Of a stretch of 64,000 nt of DNA, positions 12,293 through 24,459 are shown piece by piece. Within the stretch, counting starts at the first letter, position 1. Every line of letters starts with the position of its first letter. A program made the position numbers and the translations under genes. This DNA comes from Prochilodus magdalenae. Its lineage: Eukaryota; Chordata; Actinopteri; Characiformes; Prochilodontidae. Below the pieces are notes generated by a model. It was not told where the DNA came from, did no database searches, and was given only the letters and a program-made list of their open reading frames with translations. The stretch spans positions 434,001-498,000 of the forward strand of contig JAMWET010003116.1 of the NCBI GenBank assembly GCA_024036415.1, in the 5' to 3' direction.

Positions 12293-12293
<1 letters not shown>

Positions 12294-12379
12294 AATGGCA
12301 GCACATAGCCCATTTGTGGGTTTATAAGGTGTTCAATAGGCTGTATTTTGGGTATGATCCATACATGGACACCCATGCA

Positions 12380-12720
12380 TGCTGATGGTCTGTCCTAGGG
12401 TGCATGGGATATTTCAGCAAAACAATGCATCACATGCCAAATGGCTAGAAATGTCCAACATTGGTTGGAAGAGCATATACAAAATATCCAACTACTACTC
12501 CATCCCTCTAATTCCCCAGACTTGGACCCAAAAGAGCATCTGTGGGACCGCCTCGCACAACGCGTTGGCTTTATGGTTCCTCTGCCCACGCCCCCTAGCA
12601 GCTGTGGGGTGCACTGCAGTCAGCATGGCTCCAGATACCTGGGACAACCAACCAGGACTTTACTGGGTCACTCGCAGCCCGTCTAGCCGCTGTTCATGCT
12701 GCACACAGCAGTTACTCTGG
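12380..12720 (+). pseudogene. Tc1/mariner transposase remnant (C-terminal part)
   Basis: Two reading frames together show the C-terminal part of a Tc1-like transposase: an FQQNNASHA segment (12412 on, one frame), which corresponds to the second catalytic aspartate region of the family, then ARNVQHWLEEH and NSPDLDPKEHLWDRLAQRVG (12441 on, another frame), the region of the third acidic residue. Family members usually have D in FQQDNA and N in DLNPIEHLW; both differ here. The frame change and the absent N-terminal half show a dead fragment. It is a different subfamily from the elements at 37.8 and 52.7 kb. Confidence 0.8.
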
Positions 12721-12779
12721 AAATTAGTTGTGGTCATAATAATAACTGTGTATCTTCATTTGAGTGGGTAGTACTTAAA

Positions 12780-13570
12780 GCATTTCACTGAAAGTTGTAC
12801 TATGACTACATTTGACCACATTCTTCAAACAGTCACTTTAGGAGAGGAACATTTTAGCTACATGAGTCGACGAACGTGGACATGGTGATCTGCTGACTCA
12901 TGCAGGTCACCTCACCCACACAGCTGAAGGGGCAGAGTTGCCTTACTTGGCCCTCTCTTCAGGCTTTCGTGGGTGAGGAATCAGCCTGCCCACCACTTGA
13001 CCTTCTTCATCAGTTCTCTGGATCCTTGATGGATGATTGTTTGGCAGAGAGGCCCTCGGTGTAATTATGGTGCTCTTGCAAGATGGTGGCATTTAGCTGC
13101 TCCTGAAAGCATAATTTTCCGCTTTCTTGAGGTGACGTTTGATTAGACTGAGAGCCAGAGTGAGACGGCAAAGAGTTGTGACCAGTTTTACCTCTGTGAG
13201 TTTCCTTGAAGCCATAATTTGGAACAAAACGTCTCTCTTAACTCACACAGAGTCCAACAGATGAACTGTGTAGTACGTGTTCAGTATAGCTTTCTTCAGT
13301 TTTAGCACGCAAGCCTTGAAGCAAATGTATCGCAGAATGGAAATGTGAGTGGACTGTGTGGAATGAACCAGATTTCTGTAGTGATTACTGATAAAATGTG
13401 GTATGTTTATTGTTTATCTGAGTCACCATTATAATAACACAATAGCCCACAGCTGCACTGTTCATATCTGTTGCTAAGCACACTGAGAAACATCCACAGT
13501 GCAGGCTAGAACCAGTAAGAGAACCTCTGTGGTAATGACCCTCCAGGAGCTAACTAGTAAAAGGTGTTTG
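12780..13570. other. No gene recognised
   Basis: Unique-looking sequence with no coding support. Confidence 0.4.
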
Positions 13571-13576
13571 GGTTAA

Positions 13577-14025
13577 CCCTTTGAACACTGACCGCCCCAG
13601 CGTTTCGGCACTATAACCTTGGCCTCCCCAGCAATTTTCGACCGTTTTCAAGATGCAATAGTTTGTATTCAAAATGCATTCAAAATTGTATTCAGCGCCG
13701 CAGTTTCATTTTAGGCCTATTGACCTAACACCAGAACAGAACCTTTGAATGATATGCTTCAAAACAGTTGTCATTACCAGAGGCAATGCACAGAAGCTCT
13801 TAGCACGATTTACACCAGTACACTGTTTTAGCGCTTTGGCAGGTCCTTGTCCTTCGCTTCTGGATTTGCTCTTTTGGCTTGCTTGTACTTTTCGGCACAA
13901 ACAACGCATCTGTTGTTCCGGGATGCACTTTCCGGTCGCTTAGGCAAATGCAGTGGGATGTTGGGTTCATTCTGCAGCCGGGCATCTCCTCCTGTTTTGC
14001 GACGTGACATAGGCACCAGCACTCA
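13577..14025 (-). pseudogene. piggyBac-like element end with transposase C-terminal Cys-rich domain remnant
   Basis: At 13573-13576 there is a TTAA followed by CCCTTTGAAC, which looks like a piggyBac target site and terminal repeat. Reading inward on the minus strand, frames at 14022 to 13828 and 13909 to 13706 give PLHLPKRPES, RNNRCVVCAEKYK, TVYWCKSC and RAKSFCALP in order. This spacing of CxxC and CxxC pairs resembles the C-terminal cysteine-rich, DNA-end-binding domain of piggyBac/PGBD transposases. The catalytic part and the other end were not found and frames change within it, so it is a truncated relic. The assignment uses remembered family features, not a search. Confidence 0.5.
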
Positions 14026-14029
14026 GCGG

Positions 14030-14555
14030 TGTGTCCCAATCAAGTCATGACTACCCTCTAGAAGTCGACGAATCGAATCGTCAGTCGGAGACCCTTTAAG
14101 TCGACTGAGACCCTTCAAGTTGACTGACAACAGTGACCTTTGTTTTTCTTCCGTTAAACAGACTAAAGCTTGCAGAAAGGCAAAATATGCAAATTGATTT
14201 ACTGATTACTAGATAATGTACATGGAGAAAAACCATGAACGAATAGTTGAATCATCGACCAGGACGGGCGAATCTGATTTGACTGACAAAATTCGAGTAC
14301 AGCCCTAGTCATGACACAGCTCGCCAACAAACATCCGGAAAGTATGAACCCGCTTGCCAGGTTCGTTGTGTGGTTTGTAACAGTTCTGTATGATGTACGC
14401 ATTATACTCACACCACACAATACCCACGCAGTGCTATTTTTAGACCAACAAATTCCAGCGTCATGAGTGCCATGCGCAGTGTGACCAATATTATAGCAAT
14501 GGCCGGTATTGCGGCCTTTCGAGTACATGTTCTCTCAGGAAATGTTAGTGTGGAC
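14030..14555. other. No gene recognised
   Basis: May include more of the piggyBac relic. The minus-strand open frame at 14199-14528 has no recognisable motif. Confidence 0.35.
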
Positions 14556-14559
14556 CATG

Positions 14560-15240
14560 AACACCTTTCAGAGGAGCTCAGGGACACATAAAGACATGTC
14601 AGAGAGACACATAAAGCTGGAAAAGTTTACAGAAGCCCTGCTGAAGACACACAGGTAACTCCAAGAGGTTCCTGAAAGAGGTGCGAAAGAAGTCAACAGC
14701 AAAAGGCATACAGAGTGTACAAACTGCAGAATTCTGTTCACGTGTCCACTCGTGGGGAGTTCATGGAATTACCCCACAAAGAAACCTCTGCTTTAAACAA
14801 AACATCTGTCCCAAGTTTGCCCAGGGCCACCTGGATGTTCCACACTGATTCCGAAAAGCTGTTCTATGGACAGATGTGACCAAGGTGCAAGTTTTTAGCC
14901 TAAATAGGCAGCAACACCAAAACCTCATGCTAGTCACGAAGCATGGTGGAGGTAGCATCATGGTTTGGAGCTGCTCTGCTGCCTCAGGGCCTGGACACCT
15001 TGCGATCATTGAAGGATCAATGAATTCAAAGGTGAATCAGAACATTTTACAAGAGAGTGTGAAGACAGCAGTCCATATGACATCAAGCTGAAGAGATGCT
15101 GGGTGGTACAACAAAACAATGTGCTAAAGAACAAGATCTGTGTTTTGGGCTGACCTGAACCCTAGATGCTCTGGTGGGACTTGGTTGAGATCACTTGAAA
15201 CACCTTCAACTTCATGCAGATTTTATTAGCAGCTACAGGA
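14560..15240 (+). pseudogene. Tc1-like transposase remnant
   Basis: Frame 14876-15091 reads KVQVFSLNRQQHQN, then VTKHGGGSIMVWSC and GPGHLAIIEGSMNS, the central part of a Tc1-like transposase (family form HGGGSIMVWGCF). Upstream, 'tggatgttccacactgattc' and 'ttctatggacagatgtgacc' correspond to the region around the first catalytic aspartate. Downstream, 'tgggctgacctgaaccctag' is a decayed version of the SPDLNPIE region. Many indels and stops show it is inactive. Confidence 0.75.
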
Positions 15241-15890
15241 AGCATTTGATTGACACTCAACACTCAAGTTAACATAATGTAAACTTTCTAAATCATCAAC
15301 CGTCATTGATTGTGATAGATCTCTACAATAAATAGATTTGGAGAAGAGATTGTGTTTGGCTATGCTGCTCTATTTTTATCTATTTTACAGTGTTAAAAAC
15401 CACAAACATGCATATTTAAGATTATACAAAGGATAACATACAGCATTTCTATTTGATTTACTTTTAAGTGGTGGTAATGTGAAACCAGGAGTGTGTATGT
15501 GTACAACATACACCACCACTATGAACAGGTTGCAACTATGATTTTCGGCCAAACTGTCACTTTTAGAAGTTTCCTTCACTTCAGTCTGAAAGACATTTGA
15601 GAAAAACTTTTCCTGAGCTGTCATTCACTTTAAAGTGTCCTTGGACTGGAACAGAATGCGGTGAGCGCCAAGACAAACCTATTACCATTTTGATTGTGGT
15701 GCATAAAATGATTATTGTCTTGATTGTTATGCATTTAATATGAGGTGAGCTTGGCTTTGTATGCTCTCCAAAGACGCGGTAAACAGGAGCGGTTAAAAGA
15801 CAGAGACAATGATTAAAGCTGGTCTACAGCTGAAGAGTACTTGGGCTAGTGCATGCTGCACACTAGGGGGCATGTCACTGTTAGCACATC
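15241..15890. other. No gene recognised
   Basis: Unique-looking sequence. Confidence 0.4.
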
Positions 15891-15892
15891 AG

Positions 15893-16125
<233 letters not shown>

Positions 16126-16139
16126 AGAGAGATGGATGG

Positions 16140-16500
16140 AAGAAGGTGGGGTGACATGATGTCACAAATCGTCCACAAGATGTTATGTGTGGCTACATAT
16201 AATTTGTATGATGTCACATTTGATAGCATTCAATCACATGACATAAATAACATGATGTCACATGTTATCACATATCATTCACCTGTGATAACATCATTTG
16301 TAAGTCGCATGTGGACACATATGATTTGCACATCACGTGATTACATTCACATGTTGTCATAGGTGGTCACAATATTTGCATGATGTCACATGTGATGACA
16401 TATTTTGCATGATGTCACATGTGATCACAGTACATTCACATCATACTGTATATTATGTACATGATGGCATATGCGGTCACATATCATTTTCATGTTATTA
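16140..16500. repeat. Degenerate repeat of TGATGTCACA / TGTGATCACA motifs
   Basis: 'gatgtcaca' occurs about six times and its loose complements 'tgtgatnaca' about as often, at intervals of roughly 30-45 bases, giving many imperfect palindromes. No coding capacity. Confidence 0.75.
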
Positions 16501-16855
16501 CTTATGAAATTGTGTTTTTAGAAATTCTACATGTGAAATGGATGTGACTTTATTGTGAGGGGCTCTCGTGTTTTGAATGGTTCCTCATGAAGCTGCAAAA
16601 CAAAGCAAAGGGAATTAAAGCGTCCTCAATAGAAGATTAGTTGGACTGTTGTTCTAAAATATGAAAAATAACATAGAAGGAAAATAAAATTATAGATAAA
16701 TGAAAGGAACCCTTCTCTGGTAAATGTGTCCACTTCTGAGAATATGCCCCTCTTTCATTCCTCCCCCAGGGTCTCAGAAACCCTCAGGATTCTCTCTGTC
16801 CTTCTCTCTGCACAGCAGGAGCTCCACACCATTTATCTTCTCAAACAAGGTGTGG
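16501..16855. other. No feature recognised
   Basis: Unique-looking sequence. Confidence 0.4.
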
Positions 16856-16859
16856 AGAG

Positions 16860-17456
16860 TGGAGGAGATAACAGAGCCAGAAAAAGAGAAATGGATAGAG
16901 AGACAGAGTGAGAAAGAGGGAAAGGAAGTAACACTTTTCAAGGAGAAAACAAACATAGATAGAGGCAGAGAGAAAGAGAGAGAGGGAGGAAGGGAGAGAG
17001 AGAGGGAGAGAGAGAGTATGAGAGGGAGAGTCGAAGACTGAGAGAGGGAGAGTCTGAGATTGAGAGAGACTGAGAGAGAGTCAGAGACAGAGAGAGGGAA
17101 AGAGAGAAGGAGAGAGGTGTAGGCTGGGAGAGAGAGGAAGGGAGAGAGAGAGACTAAGGAAGAGAGATAGAGTGGGAGTCGGAGACTGAGAGACAGAGAG
17201 AGGGAGATAGAGGTCGAGGCTGAGAGAGGGGTGAGTCTGAGATTGAGAGAGAGAGTCAGAGACAGAGGGAGAGAGACTAAGAAAGAGAGAGACAGACAGA
17301 GAGGGAGAGAGAGAGAGGGATACTGAGAGAAAGAGCGGGATACTGAGAGAGAGAGAGACAGAAAAACAGAGAGAGAGAGAGAGAGAGTTGGAGACTAAGA
17401 GAGAAAGGGAGAAAGAGAGTGGGATACTGATAGAGGGAGAGAGAAAAGGAGAGTCT

Positions 17457-17502
<46 letters not shown>

Positions 17503-17506
17503 AAAG
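16860..17506. repeat. Long polypurine GAGA-rich block
   Basis: About 640 bases, mostly GA dinucleotides with periodic 'gagactgagagag' phrases, giving a degenerate longer-period repeat. Arginine/glutamate and leucine/serine open frames across it are artefacts. Confidence 0.93.
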
Positions 17507-18180
17507 TTTGTATAGTAAGCGTAATGAGCAGTAGCATTTCCCCAGGTGGTAACAGCGGTCAGTGGAAGGTCAGTCAGGCCTGGCACTGATTAATACAAGA
17601 GTGATGTGAAACAGACGAGTGTCCATGTGTGTTGTGTGGCCTCAGGTCACTCGTCCTAACCAGCGAGCATCAGTGCAACCAAAACTCCCCACTTTATAAG
17701 GCCGCTCTGTATCGCCTCGGACGGTTCTGTGCTGACCGGGTGAAGTATAGGGTTTAGCAGAGGCTCTTATGAATAAGCACTGTTTTGCTTACTACAGTCC
17801 AGGGTTGGTGCCAGGGTGCTACAGGGGTGATGCAACAAATGAAGAGGGTGCTATACTAAAGACTGTTGTGGTAGCAACATGTGAACCCTGCGGGTAGGTT
17901 TGAGGTGGGTCTAGCTACATGTAGAAATCAGTTGAAAGTAGATTTGATGTTAGTCCACACCTAGTCCAAAACAGTGTTTAATTTGCAAGCGGGTTATGGA
18001 GTTGGTACATCGCTGATGACCTGCAGAAGAAGCAGAACAGCTTGCTCTGATGCTGAGGTCCCGCTGAGTCCTGTGGACTATGACTCATTTGTGTAGTGTA
18101 TACCCGAGTGTGGATGGAGTTTTCACACTAACCGAGCTAAAGGAAGATTGGATAGGTCTGCTTTAAAGCACGCTAAAGTA
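17507..18180. other. No gene recognised
   Basis: Unique-looking sequence. Confidence 0.4.
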
Positions 18181-18184
18181 AATG

Positions 18185-19065
18185 TGCCAGAAGTCGGTAG
18201 GCTGTTGTTGGCTGTAGTGTTGTTATGTATGCCATTGTCATAGTGATTGTTGGCTGTAGTGTCGTTATGGAGGCCATTGTCATTGTTGTTATGGCACTGT
18301 AAATAAGTACTGTCATTGTTGTTATTGTTCTTGGTTGTGGTGTTATGTCATGTAATGTAATTCCTGTTGCTATTATTGATATCCTTGGTGTTGTTTGGTT
18401 GTTTTGGTTGTTGGTAGTGATGTTTATGGCGTTGACATTGGTGTTGTGGTTTTGGTACTCTTGTTTTGTTTTTGCGGTGTTTTTGTTTGTTGGTATTTAT
18501 TGTATGGTGTATTAGGTGTATTACTGTTAGAACTGTTGGCTGTGTTTTGGAGTTGAGGGTGTTGATTTAGGTGCTCATGGAGTTGCCGTTGTTACTGGTG
18601 TTGTGGTGGTGTTTACTGGTGATGTTATTTATTTTCTTTGTAATACTGAAGGTGTTGTTACTGATTTTGGATTTGATGGTGTTTATTAGTTTTATTTTTA
18701 TGGGTTTCATTTGGCAGTGTGTTATTTAAGGTGATGTGGAGATAGCAGCTATTTTTATTGATGATGGTGGTTGTGGTACTGTTGTTGTTCGTGTTGTTTC
18801 TAATGGTGTTGGTGATAGTGTAATATGCTGGTTTTATTGGCGATGTGGTGGTGTTGTTGATTTTGTTCTTGGTAATGGTGGTGGTGTTCCTGGTGTTGTT
18901 TTTATTGTTCTTAGTGTTGTTGCTGGTGTTTTAGGTTGATGTATTGCCAGTGGTGTTTTGCTGTAATTGGTTGTGGTATTGAAGTCCTTCGTGTTGTTAC
19001 TTGTAGTGTTGGTGGTAGTGTGATATGCATAAGTTGTGTTGCTCCTGGTTGTTGTAGGTATTCTG
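18185..19065. repeat. G/T-rich strand-asymmetric low-complexity block
   Basis: For about 880 bases the plus strand is dominated by G and T ('gttgttgtt', 'ggtggtgttgttg' phrases) with very few C. Derived open frames are valine/glycine-rich or, on the other strand, threonine/asparagine-rich, and are not credible genes. Confidence 0.85.
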
Positions 19066-19675
19066 AAAGATGAAAATATGCACCTGTGCACAAACACTCG
19101 GTGTGTGAATGCTGATTCCAGCCCGGTTTTATTCCTTCAGTAAACAGATTGCCTGATTCTAGCACTTCCTGCCAAGAGAACTGTTCTGAATCTGTGCTGC
19201 AAAATGAGACTCTGACCCGCAGTATCCAGTCATGTCACACCGGCCTTCCATTCTGACAGGAATTACTGATTAAATTCCTGCTTGTTATATACAGCGCCTG
19301 TTTTCCAGCCATCATACTCAAATCCTGATAGCTGGCTCCTGCTGGACGTGACAGTGTGTAAAAGTGAAGAAGACTGAAATAGCCCTCAAATTGTTGGCCT
19401 GGAGTGAAAGCTTGGCCCTTTTTGTAATTGTACATTGCAGGACAGTCAGATGAGGGACTAGTGGATGGATGCTGAGAGGAAGTCATGCTGAGGTGAATGG
19501 AGCCACTCCAAACGCAACAGCTTCTCACAGGACATAGTAAAAAGACATACAGAACTTCTTATGCTAATGTTTGTACCTGCTGGTGCTGCAATTAGAGACT
19601 ATAGCTCATCTGCTGATACACTGTGTATGGTAGACATCATCCATCCCTTCATCAGCAAGCAAGCAAAGTAGCCAG
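19066..19675. other. No gene recognised
   Basis: Unique-looking sequence. Confidence 0.4.
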
Positions 19676-19679
19676 TTAG

Positions 19680-20140
19680 GAGAAGCATAGGGTTAGCCTT
19701 TCTAATAAAGGGACCAGTGAGTGGAAGCACATGGTTGGTGTTTCTAAAAAAACATGGCCAGTGTGTGGAAGTGCAAGATGGATGTTTCTAACGAAGTGGC
19801 CAGTGAGTGAAAGAATAAGGTTGGTGTTTCTAAGAAAGTGGCCAGTGAGTGGAAGAATAAGGTAGGTGTTTCTAATAAAATGGCCAGTGAGTGGAAGAAT
19901 GAGGTAGGTGTTTCTAATAAAGTGGCCAGTGAGTGGAAGCACAAGGTTGGTCTTTATAAAAAAAGTGGCCTGTGAGTGGAAGAATAAGGTAGGTGTTTCT
20001 AATAAAGTGGCCAGTTAGTGGAAACACAAGGTTGGTGTTTCTAATAAAGTGGCCAGTGAGTGGAAGCACAAGATTGGTGTTTCTAAAAAATGTGGCCTGT
20101 GAGTGGAAAATAAGGTAAGTGTTTCTGATAAAGTGGCCTC
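19680..20140 (-). repeat. 42-bp satellite, minus orientation, ~10 copies
   Basis: The unit 'taataaagtggccagtgagt' plus 'ggaagcacaaggttggtgtttc' is the reverse complement of the 6.2-kb array. Copies are more diverged here, with 'gaataagg' in place of 'gcacaagg' in several. Confidence 0.92.
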
Positions 20141-21550
20141 ACTGCAGATGTAAATCATTCTATCAGTATGGAGAGCTTATTGCTTTACTTATAAAAAAGC
20201 TCAGGCTCAATTCCACAAAATACCCACAGCTATATGACATCACACAATGTTATATTTCTGTCTCTTGATAAATATAGAACATGTATATCACTTCATTCTC
20301 ACTGCTTTATAGGGAACTGATCATTAAGCGCTGCTCTGCTGCATTCCTATGCAACCGAGGGTTAATTACAGTCTTTTTATAGTTATCATTTTTCTATAGG
20401 TGCTTTATTTCTTTATCTTCACCAAAATAAAACAACGTATACCACTTTATTCTGACCCTCCACTGAAAACAATACATTAACACTCACCACTCATGTTTTA
20501 ATAGCAGGAGGGTAATTATAGGCTTGTTTAGCTGTGTTTAAAATAGCCTCTGTTGTTGAATTGAACTGGAACTGGAGGTTTTTATCGGCGGCTGGCTGCT
20601 TCGTGTAGGCGTCCTGACTGATGACAGTCAGTGCAGGTTTGTGGATGTGAAGCCTACGCAGTACCTGCTGGCCTTTTCCACACATTCATATGATTAGCTG
20701 TAACGGCGCAAGCAGAGATATGGGGTTGGTGGAGGGGGGGTGCAGTGACAGGTTTTACAGTCGTGCTTGGGTGTTGATCATGTCACTTTTTCCAGTGTTT
20801 CATTACCAAGAAGCGCCGAATCCGAGAAATGTGTCTTCGCCTAGCTATTTTTGGCAGGATTCCACAATTCTGAAGCATGCAAGCCCAAATTCTGTTGGAG
20901 AACATTGTTAAAGCAGAACTTCATTAATAGAGCTCACTATCTGTTTTCTTTGTAGTGTTATTTTCAGTACCTACTAAGAATTATTTAGTATTCACTATGA
21001 ATTATTATGTACATGCTGGTGTGGTATAATCTTTCTTTACTCTTTAACTACATTAGTTTTGTAGGTTTAGGGCTAAAATTGTTGAAGAATATTGGAAAGC
21101 AGACATTTCTTGGTTGATTGTTTAACATGGGGAAAGGGGTAAAACACTAAAACATTTTTGTCAAAATATAGCATATAATTATTACATTGGGCAGATATGG
21201 AGAACGAAGCCCTGGAGATATAAAAATGTTGGTCCTTAAAGACAAATAAACAAAGAGGATGAACAGATGGCCAGTGAAATTTTAATGCACCGCAGTTCCG
21301 GTTATAATCAGTGTTACATAAACCGTAGATCCACAGCTCTGGGTATCCACACCTAGTGTGTCTGCTTGATCCAAGAGGAAACATCCATTAATGTAGCACA
21401 GACTGGAGATACAACTTACAACTACTTACTTCAGTATAATGTTAACCCTAAATATATTACAGTTCCTTTCTGTACTATTTCAGTGTAACAATACAATTAA
21501 GTGATAATAGCTGTACATGTTTAATTACACAAGAATAAATTAGACACTAC
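20141..21550. other. No gene recognised
   Basis: Unique-looking sequence with short featureless open frames. Confidence 0.4.
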
Positions 21551-21559
21551 AATTACTGC

Positions 21560-22340
21560 CTTCAATAAACTCTCTTATATGGTAGAATAGGAGATCATTA
21601 CATAAACGCCCGCGATAAACACCCCTATACGCTAGAAAGGGAGATATCAGAGTTAATGGCACTAATTAACTCTTCTTAATGCGAGAATAGGATATATCAC
21701 TTAATAAACTCCTTCAATTAACACTCCTATATGCTAGAATAGGAGATATTAGTCCATAACTGGTCTCGATAAATGCTCATATACTGAATAGGAAATCTCG
21801 ATAAATGCTCATAAACATCCCTATATTAGAATAGGAGCTCTCATACATTATATGGCTAAGATATCTCCATAACTGGTCTTGATAAATGCTCATATACGTT
21901 AGAATAGGAAATATCAGTCCATAAACCCCATCAATAAACATCCCTATATAGTAGAATAGGAGATATCAGTCCATAAATGCTCTCAATAAACATTATATGC
22001 TAGAATATGAGATATCAGTCCATAAAACCCATCAAAAAACATTTCTTTATGGTAGAATAGGAGACATTAGTCCTTAAAATGTCCTATTATGCGAAAATCC
22101 CTCAATCAATCAATAAAACACTCCTAAAAGCTCACAAAGCAGCTTTAACAAAAGAATCTTTTACAAAAGAATCTGGTGTTGCGAGCCCCCGATAGGAGAT
22201 TAGGCAACAGTACCAAGGTCCATTCAAAATGGGGGACCGCATGATGCCAATAGAATGAGTCTGTTGTCTGATTAGAATATGTTGGAGATATCAGTCCATA
22301 AACACATGCCCAAGCCTAATAAATGCCCCAGATACGCTAG
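21560..22340. repeat. Degenerate ~60-bp tandem repeat
   Basis: Built on 'tgctagaataggagatatca', 'gtccataaac' and 'caataaacactcctata'. About twelve copies, with many small insertions and deletions between them. Confidence 0.8.
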
Positions 22341-22825
22341 AACAGGAGACTGTTAGCTCTGACATAGACCTGAACCCTATACGATGGTTCACAATGCCCT
22401 CCGGCAGGCCTGGCTAGCGATACTAATAAATGACATCAGGGCTCCATACTGCTCCTCAACAAACCTGAGTAAGCACGAGGAGGCAGGTGGTACGACAGCT
22501 ATACCAAACACTCTCTGGTCCACCCCTATACATGCACATTTTATCTATTAGAAAGAAAAGACTAATTACCACTAAACAAGTAGGTTTTTTAAGCCTTGGA
22601 CTTCTATCATGAGTCACCGAACACTGACAGTATATTAATTCCAAATCTGGGGGGGCGCCTTTGTATAAAATGCTCCTATAATTCCTAGGGCACTAACAGA
22701 GAGCACTTTGAACCTAGGTCGACGTGAGGCTTGTATCGAGATAAGTTCAGTATAAGGTATAGGAACAGGCCGTTTTAGAGCGCTTATACTCACTAATTTT
22801 ATAACTCACTACGGAAAATTTACTG
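22341..22825. other. No gene recognised
   Basis: No feature beyond a short G run at 22649-22655. Confidence 0.4.
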
Positions 22826-22829
22826 TACC

Positions 22830-23937
22830 AGTGTAAGTTTGAATAAGACTCCTATATAAGGGACTCTAGAATAGCTGAAGTTTGTTAAGGCTGTTTTCAG
22901 GAACAACCAGAAAGCAAGTGCATTACATCCAGCCTTGAGGTAATAAAAGTCTGCTCCTGTAGTTGGCAACATATTGCGAGATGGAGGAAAACACTCCTCA
23001 TCGAAGGCCAAATCTAGCAGATAACAGAGGTACCTGGTGTAACTAGGAATATTAGTGGGTAATGCAGACAGCTTGTTTCTAACACTTTTGGGACCGCGAA
23101 GAAGAACTTCTGTTTTGTCTGAGTTGCATATACAAGTTGCTTGACATCCACTAAACGTTCCTATAAGTGGATCATCTGGTCTAGCTGAGTATACAGTTGC
23201 AGTCATCAGATAGCAGTGTTTAACGTTTTTCTGATTATGGTACCGAGTGGTAGCATGTATAAGGTAAATGATATAGGTCCAAAGACAGATCTCTGTGGAA
23301 CACCAAACTTTACTTTTGTGTGAGTGGATGATTGACTGTTTATATTTACAAACTGATTATTCGCAGTATCTGAACCATGAAAGAGCTATTCCTGTTACTC
23401 CTACACGATGGGGGGGGGAGAGATTTTCCAGCCTGTCTAGTAGGGAGGGCTGGTCGTCAAATGCTGCACTACTCCAGTAGGACCAGTAAGGATGAGTTAA
23501 TGGTCCAGCAAATATTAAAAGATCATTTACAATTTTCACCAGTGCTGTCTCGGTGCTAGATGAGGCCTAAAACCAGACTGGGAATTTTTCATGGATGTTG
23601 TTCCTGTGCAGGTAGGAGCTTTACTGTTGTGCTACAGTCTCTAAAATCTTTGATATAAATGGAAGATTTGAAATGGGTCCCTCATAGGATCAAGATTGTT
23701 TCTTACATTAAAGGCTTAATTACTGCTTCTATTTTGGGACGTAAAACCAATCAGAGTTATTATTATAGACAGAAGAGGCATGGTTATATCTGGCAGAACT
23801 TTCTTCAGTAAACTAGTCGGAACTGGATCTAGTATGCACGTAGACGAGAATAGTCCTTTATTGCAGTAGGTCACAACCCTGGATGTTTTTCGTTCTAGCC
23901 AATCAGAGCCGAGTTTCAATATGAATGATCCAGTCAT
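22830..23937 (-). pseudogene. L2-like LINE reverse transcriptase remnant
   Basis: Reading on the minus strand from 23937, several frames give in order: STCILDPVPTSLLKKVLPDI and MPLLSIIIT; FQSGFRP; FDDQPSLLDRLENLS and [39 protein letters not shown] followed by a disrupted stretch; ARPDDP; NSDKTEVLLRGPKSV; and LAFDEE with SRNMLPTTG. This is the fingers-palm order of L2/CR1-type LINE reverse transcriptases. The catalytic YADD is not intact: an indel follows HCY. At least five frame changes occur over 1.1 kb. No endonuclease domain or 3' tail was identified. Confidence 0.85.
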
Positions 23938-23944
23938 TCCTGAG

Positions 23945-24270
23945 CATTCTGCTCTGTTCTCCCTCAGAGTGTCTCTCCTTCTATACGTATCATAACCGCA
24001 CTATCCGTTCAGACAGAGCCAGGTCAGGCACAGACATGGCTCCTGTCACTGGTCACTTTATTAGAAACTCCACTAGGTATTCAGTTGCAGAATGCAGCTG
24101 ATCCGTTGCTGAGTTTATCAGTCCCTCTACTCCATTCATCATTGGTCAGTTTCTGACCGCAGGGCTGCTGTTGTCCAGATGTTGTGTGGGAGGTGGTCTG
24201 TTCTCAGTCTGTATATGAGCAGTGTCTCTGTCTGTGGTGCTGAATCCTGATGGTTCAGTGTGGAGCTGCT
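23945..24270. repeat. Probable dispersed repeat fragment
   Basis: Contains 'tggtcactttattagaaac' near 24052, the core of the 42-bp satellite family, followed by sequence typical of high-copy fish repeats. The class is not determined. Confidence 0.4.
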
Positions 24271-24279
24271 GAGCTCTAT

Positions 24280-24281
24280 CC

Positions 24282-24352
<71 letters not shown>

Positions 24353-24353
24353 A

Positions 24354-24418
<65 letters not shown>
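24280..24418. repeat. (CTAT)n microsatellite
   Basis: About 34 'ctat' units with one 'caat' interruption near 24352. Repetitive SIYL open frames are artefacts. Confidence 0.97.
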
Positions 24419-24459
24419 CTGTGGTTAATGACCAACCCAGAATAGTCAGAATACAAGTA

